The notes beneath the pieces were generated by a model, which was given only the letters and a program-made list of their open reading frames with translations, made no database searches and was not told the origin of the DNA. Below, piece by piece: positions 59,639-64,000 of a stretch of DNA of 64,000 nucleotides. A program made the position numbers and the translations under genes. The stretch comes from Alteromonadaceae bacterium Bs31. Lineage in GTDB: Bacteria > Pseudomonadota > Gammaproteobacteria > Pseudomonadales > Cellvibrionaceae. The DNA lies in NCBI GenBank assembly GCA_900177435.1, contig FXAI01000002.1, positions 456,386 to 520,385 on the forward strand, in the 5' to 3' direction. Position 1 is the stretch's first letter. Each line of letters starts with the position of its first letter.

Positions 59639-60832
59639 CTAGCGCCCCATGCTTCGTACTATTCCCATCTCCAGGCCACGCAGTTCCGCCAGCCCTTTTA
59701 AGCGCCCAATTGCCGAGTAGCCGGGGTTGGCTGTTTTACTCAGGTCATCGAGAATTTGGTGGCCGTGATCAGGACGCATGGCGATAGATATACCCCTGGT
59801 TTGCGAAATTTCTGTTATCGCCGTTACAAGGTCGAACATATCAATACTGCCGTCCAAATGTTGGGATTCGTAAAAGCTACCGAATTGCTCGCGCTGGGTG
59901 TTGCGCAGGTGGACAAAATGAATGCGGTCTGCAAATTCACGAATCATTGCGCTTAAGTCGTTGTCAGCGCGAATACTGAAAGAGCCCGCGCAAAAACACA
60001 GGCAATTGCTCTCATTTGGCACAGCGTCAAATAAATCCCGTAGGTCTTGTGCCGTACTCACTACGCGCGGCAGGCCGTAAATGGCGAAGGGAGGGTCGTC
60101 TGGATGTACCACCAGCTTAATACCCAGCTCATCGGCAAGGGGGCAAATTTGCTGTAAGAAATAAATCAGGTTTTGTTTATATTTTTCCGGGCCGAGGTGG
60201 TGATAGGCCATTATGGCATCGAGAAATTGCTCGGTAGAAAAGGAAACCTCGCTGCCTGGCAAGCCTGCCAAGATGTTATTTTCCAGCGCGACCTTCTCTT
60301 TCTCACTTAAACTTTGGAATTTTTTATCGGCCAAATCAAGTACTTGTTCACTATAGTCTTTGGCGGCATTGGGACGCTTCAGCTGAAACACATCGTAAGC
60401 GGCTACTTCAATCATATTGAAGCGCAGCGCTTTTCCACCGTCGGGCATGGTGTAGTTTAAGTCGGTACGCGTCCAATCCAGCAGCGGCATAAAATTGTAG
60501 GTCACAATATTTACATTGCAGGCCGCTAGATTGCGAAGGCTCTGCTTGTAGTTTTCTATGTAGTGCTCAAATTCGCCCTTTTGAGATTTGATCTGTTCGT
60601 GCACAGGTAAGCTTTCAACCACATTCCAGCGCATGCCTGCTTCTTCAATGGCGCTTTTTCTTTGTTCAATTTCCGTTATGGGCCAAACCGCGCCGTTGGG
60701 GAGGTGGTGCAGGGCTGTCACCACTCCTGTGCAACCGGCTTGGCGCAGATCGCGCAAGCTAACAGGGTCTTGGGGGCCAAACCATCGCATGGTTTGCTCC
60801 ATTAGGTAATCGAAGTTGACGGTACTGCTCAT
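59639..60832 (-). CDS. uxuA: Mannonate dehydratase
   Basis: A 397-residue enzyme converting D-mannonate to 2-keto-3-deoxygluconate, a step that funnels glucuronate (and, through linked steps, other uronates) into central metabolism. Diagnostic words are [69 protein letters not shown] and [13 protein letters not shown]; the last two carry metal ligands. The first Met has AGAGAG at good spacing. A later Met at residue 11 is the more common start in relatives, but no ribosome site precedes it here. No other uxu gene is nearby. Confidence 0.96.
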   Translation of the reverse strand: MSSTVNFDYLMEQTMRWFGPQDPVSLRDLRQAGCTGVVTALHHLPNGAVWPITEIEQRKSAIEEAGMRWNVVESLPVHEQIKSQKGEFEHYIENYKQSLRNLAACNVNIVTYNFMPLLDWTRTDLNYTMPDGGKALRFNMIEVAAYDVFQLKRPNAAKDYSEQVLDLADKKFQSLSEKEKVALENNILAGLPGSEVSFSTEQFLDAIMAYHHLGPEKYKQNLIYFLQQICPLADELGIKLVVHPDDPPFAIYGLPRVVSTAQDLRDLFDAVPNESNCLCFCAGSFSIRADNDLSAMIREFADRIHFVHLRNTQREQFGSFYESQHLDGSIDMFDLVTAITEISQTRGISIAMRPDHGHQILDDLSKTANPGYSAIGRLKGLAELRGLEMGIVRSMGR

Positions 60833-60928
60833 AACTTAATCTCTCTAGCGCTTTGTCTATGCTTGCACACTTGTGTGGAAGATAGCGTTAAGAATAATGT
60901 ATAGCAAATTTAAGCGCTTGGGTAGAGA

Positions 60929-61009
60929 GATGAACGTGAGCGCCGCAGCGCACGAAGCTTCTGAGCCATTGCTACTACACAGAGGCCGCCGCAGACGCTC
61001 ACGCTCATC
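60929..61009. repeat. Long imperfect inverted repeat between uxuA and the carbonic anhydrase gene
   Basis: GATGAACGTGAGCG (60929-60942) pairs with CGCTCACGCTCATC (60996-61009) at 13 of 14 positions, with about 53 bases between. Six T follow on the plus strand. It could be a terminator-like stem, a transposon remnant end or a chromosomal repeat. Confidence 0.5.
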
Positions 61010-61033
61010 GTTTTTTACGCAGCACTGATTAAA

Positions 61034-61069
61034 TTTGATTAAGCCCTCTATACACTGGGCTTAATCAAA
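61034..61069 (-). terminator. Hairpin overlapping the carbonic anhydrase stop
   Basis: TTTGATTAAGCCC (61034-61046) and GGGCTTAATCAAA (61057-61069) form a perfect 13-bp stem over a ten-base loop. The stop TAA (61061-61063 on the minus strand) lies inside the stem. A T-rich run follows on the plus strand only, so it may work for either direction. Confidence 0.6.
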
Positions 61070-61618
61070 ATATTTTTTATCAGCCAGATAGTCATCTTTT
61101 AATCCAGCATAATTTGCTGCCGAATAGCTGAAAAATGCCTTCTCGCTATCTTTGAGCGGCCGTGCTTGTTTTGCCGGGCTGCCCATATACAGGTAACCGG
61201 ACTCAAGGCGTTTGCCAGGCGGCACTAGAGTGCCAGCACCAATGACTACTTCGTCTTCAACAACCGCACCATCCAGTACGGTGGCGCCAATGCCTACCAG
61301 CACCCTATTGCCGATAGTGCAACCATGCAGGCAAGCGCCGTGGCCAATGGTTACGTCATCGCCAATAAGCAGTGGCCAGCCATCCGGGTTAAATTTGCCC
61401 GCATGAGTGATGTGCAAGACCACGTTGTCTTGCACGCTACTGCGCTTGCCGACGCGTATACTGTGCATATCTCCGCGAATAACAGCACAAGGCCACACGG
61501 ACACATCATCGTCCAGTTCCACATCGCCAATAACCACGGCTGAAGGGTCGATAAACACCCGGTCGCCAAGACGGGGCAATTGCCCCTTGTAGGGACGCAG
61601 GCTCTTGCATTCGCTCAT
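61061..61618 (-). CDS. Gamma-carbonic anhydrase-like protein (YrdA family)
   Basis: A 185-residue left-handed beta-helix protein with hexapeptide repeats: VVIGDVELDDDVSVWPCAVIRGD, VQDNVVLHITH, IGDDVTIGHGACLHGCTIGNRVLVGIG, then a C-terminal helix. The histidines in HITH and IGHGACLHG are those that bind zinc in the family. Similarity is to YrdA, whose activity is doubtful in several species. The Met at 61618 seems the best start; a GTG four codons upstream is possible. Confidence 0.9.
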   Translation of the reverse strand: MSECKSLRPYKGQLPRLGDRVFIDPSAVVIGDVELDDDVSVWPCAVIRGDMHSIRVGKRSSVQDNVVLHITHAGKFNPDGWPLLIGDDVTIGHGACLHGCTIGNRVLVGIGATVLDGAVVEDEVVIGAGTLVPPGKRLESGYLYMGSPAKQARPLKDSEKAFFSYSAANYAGLKDDYLADKKYFD

Positions 61619-61739
61619 AATTAATTTCACTCTTTGCTTGGATTTTGGATGGTACGCCCTGATGTAATTGAAACTTGCCCTGGCGCAGGGCTAATGATCA
61701 ATAATCAAAGCATTTTAGTGATTAAAGGACAGTAAAGCG

Positions 61740-63779
61740 ATGAATAACCCCCTCTTGCAAAGTCATATTCTTCCTCCTTTTGACGCCATTCAAACGGAAC
61801 ACGTACTGCCGGCAGTAGAGAGCCTGCTTGCCGAAGCGCGCGAGCAGCTGGATAAGCAATTGGAGGGGCTTGGGCAGGTGAGTTGGGAAAAGCTGGCTGC
61901 GCCCATTGAAGCGCGGGGCGATAAGCTCAACCAGGCCTGGGCACCGGTTGGGCACCTCAATGCCGTTTGTAATAGCGAAGCACTGCGAGAGGCCTATGAG
62001 AAGGGCCGGCAATTACTTACAGATTACTACACCGAGCTGGGGCAAAACGAACAGCTGTTTGCGGCCTATAAAGCGCTGGGGGAATCCGCTGAGTTCTCCA
62101 GCCTCAACCAGGCGCAGAAAAAAACGGTAGAAAATGCCCTGCGGGATTTTCACCTTTCAGGGGTAGACTTGCCCGCCGACAAGAAGAAGCGCTATGGCGA
62201 AATTCAATCACGTCTGTCGAGCCTTACTAATCAGTTCTCCAATAATGTATTGGATGCAACACAAGGCTGGTATAAGCATATCGAAAGCGAGCAGCAACTG
62301 GTGGGCCTGCCAGAGTTCGCTGTGGCGGGGGCAAAGCAAGCGGCAGAGGCGAAAAAGCTGTCGGGTTGGGTTCTAACGCTGGACACACCGGTATTTTTTA
62401 CCGTAATTACTCAAAGTGAAAACGCTGCCCTCAGAAAAGAAATGTACCAAGCCTTTAATACTCGTGCCTCGGACCAGGGGCCAAGCGAAGGCAAATGGGA
62501 CAATAGCGAGGTGATGGAAGAGATTATGCAGCTTCGCCAAGAGCTGGCGGGCCTGCTGGGATTCAAAAACTATTCTGAATATTCCATTGCACCAAAAATG
62601 GCAGAAACAACCCCGCAGGTTGTAGACTTTCTGCGCGACCTGGCAGCTAAAAGTAAGCCCCATGCGGAGAAAGATTTACAGGAACTAAAAGACTTTGCTC
62701 GCAGTGAGCATGGCATTGAAGAACTCAATGCCTGGGACATTCCCTTTTACTCCGAAAAATTAAAGCTTGCTCGCTACAATATATCCCAGGAAGAATTGCG
62801 CCCTTATTTTCCTGCCGAAACGGTTATTGCCGGTCTGTTTAAAGTAGCTAACCAGCTATTTAATATTGAGTTTGTGGATAAGACAAGCGAAGTGCAAACC
62901 TGGCATGAGAGTGTAAAGTATTATCAGATCCAAAAGTGCGGCGAAGCCATTGCCGGTTTTTATTTTGATTTGTTTGCCCGTGAAGGAAAGCGCGGAGGCG
63001 CTTGGATGGACGAATGCCGGGTGCGCAGATCTACCGAAACTGGGCTGCAGTTACCGGTGGCCTATCTTGTTTGCAACTTTAACTCACCCCTTGGCAACAA
63101 GCCCTCTTTACTCACGCATAATGAAGTTACCACCACCTTCCATGAGTTTGGTCATGGCATCCACCACATGCTTACCAAAATCGATGTGGCAGCGGTAAGC
63201 GGTATTAATGGCGTCGCCTGGGATGCGGTGGAGCTGCCCAGTCAGTTTATGGAAAATTTTTGCTGGGAGCGTGAGGTTCTGCAGTTTTTGTCTTGTCATT
63301 TTGAAACAGGCGAGCCCCTGCCGGAAGAAATGCTAAACAATATGCTGGCGGCAAAAAACTTTCAGGCGGCCATGTTTATGCAACGCCAGTTGGAGTTTTC
63401 TCTGTTCGATTTCTTGCTGCATATGCAATACGGCCAAGCGGAATTTCCCGGCATTCAAAAATTGTTAGATCGGGTGCGGGATGAAGTGGCGGTATTTACG
63501 CCCCCAGAGTTTAATCGATTCCAGCACAGCTTTAGTCACATTTTCGCCGGGGGTTATGCGGCTGGCTACTACAGCTATAAGTGGGCCGAAGTGCTCTCGG
63601 CTGATGCCTATTCTGCCTTCGAAGAAGCGGGTATATTTGATAAGGCGACCGGGCAGCGTTATTTGAGCGAGATATTGGAAAAAGGCGGCTCTCAGGATGC
63701 CATGGAATTGTTCAAAAATTTTCGCGGGCGCGAACCAAAAGTGGATGCGCTACTTCGTCATTCTGGCATTGCGGCATAG
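61740..63779 (+). CDS. prlC: Oligopeptidase A
   Basis: A 679-residue cytoplasmic zinc metallopeptidase (M3 family), the same length as E. coli PrlC (680). The zinc site TTTFHEFGHGIHHML starts at His468, with the third ligand in ELPSQFMENFCWE. The N-terminal NPLLQSHILPPFDAIQTEHVLPAV and the AGGYAAGYYSYKWAEVLSADAY motif are also typical. The gene is followed by yheV, as usual in this class. Confidence 0.97.
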   Translation: MNNPLLQSHILPPFDAIQTEHVLPAVESLLAEAREQLDKQLEGLGQVSWEKLAAPIEARGDKLNQAWAPVGHLNAVCNSEALREAYEKGRQLLTDYYTELGQNEQLFAAYKALGESAEFSSLNQAQKKTVENALRDFHLSGVDLPADKKKRYGEIQSRLSSLTNQFSNNVLDATQGWYKHIESEQQLVGLPEFAVAGAKQAAEAKKLSGWVLTLDTPVFFTVITQSENAALRKEMYQAFNTRASDQGPSEGKWDNSEVMEEIMQLRQELAGLLGFKNYSEYSIAPKMAETTPQVVDFLRDLAAKSKPHAEKDLQELKDFARSEHGIEELNAWDIPFYSEKLKLARYNISQEELRPYFPAETVIAGLFKVANQLFNIEFVDKTSEVQTWHESVKYYQIQKCGEAIAGFYFDLFAREGKRGGAWMDECRVRRSTETGLQLPVAYLVCNFNSPLGNKPSLLTHNEVTTTFHEFGHGIHHMLTKIDVAAVSGINGVAWDAVELPSQFMENFCWEREVLQFLSCHFETGEPLPEEMLNNMLAAKNFQAAMFMQRQLEFSLFDFLLHMQYGQAEFPGIQKLLDRVRDEVAVFTPPEFNRFQHSFSHIFAGGYAAGYYSYKWAEVLSADAYSAFEEAGIFDKATGQRYLSEILEKGGSQDAMELFKNFRGREPKVDALLRHSGIAA

Positions 63780-63791
63780 GGTTTTCAGCAG

Positions 63792-64000
63792 ATGGTAGTC
63801 AAACGATTTATAGCGGGTGCGGTGTGTCCCAAATGCGGACTGATGGACAAAATAGTGAATTATCAGGACGATACAAAAAATTACCGGGAATGTGTTAGCT
63901 GTGGCTATAAAGATGAGATTTTAATAAAGCCGGTTCAGCGAGAGTTGGAAACCAGGGTAAATACGACGGAGGAAGAAAAAAAGGCAGCGGTTCAAGTGTT
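63792..64000 (+). CDS. yheV: YheV family zinc-ribbon protein, partial
   Basis: The open frame MVVKRFIAGAVCPKCGLMDK and ECVSCGYKDE carries two CxxC pairs, the signature of the small YheV zinc-ribbon family that follows prlC in many Gammaproteobacteria. It starts 13 bases after prlC and runs off the window; the visible C-terminal part is charged. Confidence 0.85.
   Translation, partial: MVVKRFIAGAVCPKCGLMDKIVNYQDDTKNYRECVSCGYKDEILIKPVQRELETRVNTTEEEKKAAVQV

Overview
The window looks like a chromosomal segment from a marine or aquatic, polysaccharide-degrading gammaproteobacterium, most like the Cellvibrionaceae (Saccharophagus, Teredinibacter and relatives). The basis is the gammaproteobacterial rsmG-parA-parB and atpIBEFHAGDC core, prlC-yheV, and secreted CAZymes with long poly-serine linkers, a hallmark of that group. 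The taxonomic call is inference; no rRNA or marker search was possible. No tRNA, rRNA, IS element, prophage or CRISPR array was recognised.

Layout. 1-2.3 kb: four small minus-strand genes (DUF1272 protein, a TonB-C-like protein, two membrane proteins) and a gene-poor stretch. 2.3-8.2 kb: pgm, a gene-free kilobase, an NAD malic enzyme, an alpha/beta-hydrolase lipoprotein and a DUF6316 protein. 8.5-16.1 kb: plant cell wall block: a CBM2-CBM5/12-CBM10-GH26 mannanase, a GH105 unsaturated galacturonyl hydrolase, a double-domain CE12-type rhamnogalacturonan acetylesterase and a PL9 lyase. Together the last three deacetylate, cleave and finish pectic material. 16.4-27 kb: small lipoprotein, Tautomerase_2 protein without Pro-1, MAPEG protein, coiled-coil envelope protein, CBM48-GH13 enzyme, an unrecognised three-gene envelope cassette, and katG. 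27.4-31 kb: TonB receptor plus PepSY membrane protein.

31-39 kb: a compact membrane-efflux operon (HlyD-type adaptor, ABC ATPase, two FtsX permeases, NtrC-type regulator, histidine kinase). A near-consensus sigma-54 promoter and an upstream perfect inverted repeat lie in front of it, so it looks autoregulated by the regulator and kinase it encodes. This is the best candidate for a self-contained signalling/export system.

39.4-53.6 kb: lipoprotein, rsmG, parA, parB, then gst, metY and a lipoprotein inserted before the complete ATP synthase operon, which has a good sigma-70 promoter and an intrinsic terminator. 53.6-59.6 kb: accessory island with a CWC protein, a MiaA of the Bacteroidota-like type, two tiny possible membrane ORFs, a GH43 lipoprotein, a phosphatase-superfamily protein with altered metal ligands, and a 79-bp octanucleotide repeat. 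59.6-64 kb: uxuA (which would take up mannonate from the uronate pathway), gamma-carbonic anhydrase, prlC and the start of yheV.

Starts were moved inward where a Shine-Dalgarno, signal peptide or promoter argued for it; each case is noted. Family names rest on recognised motifs only.
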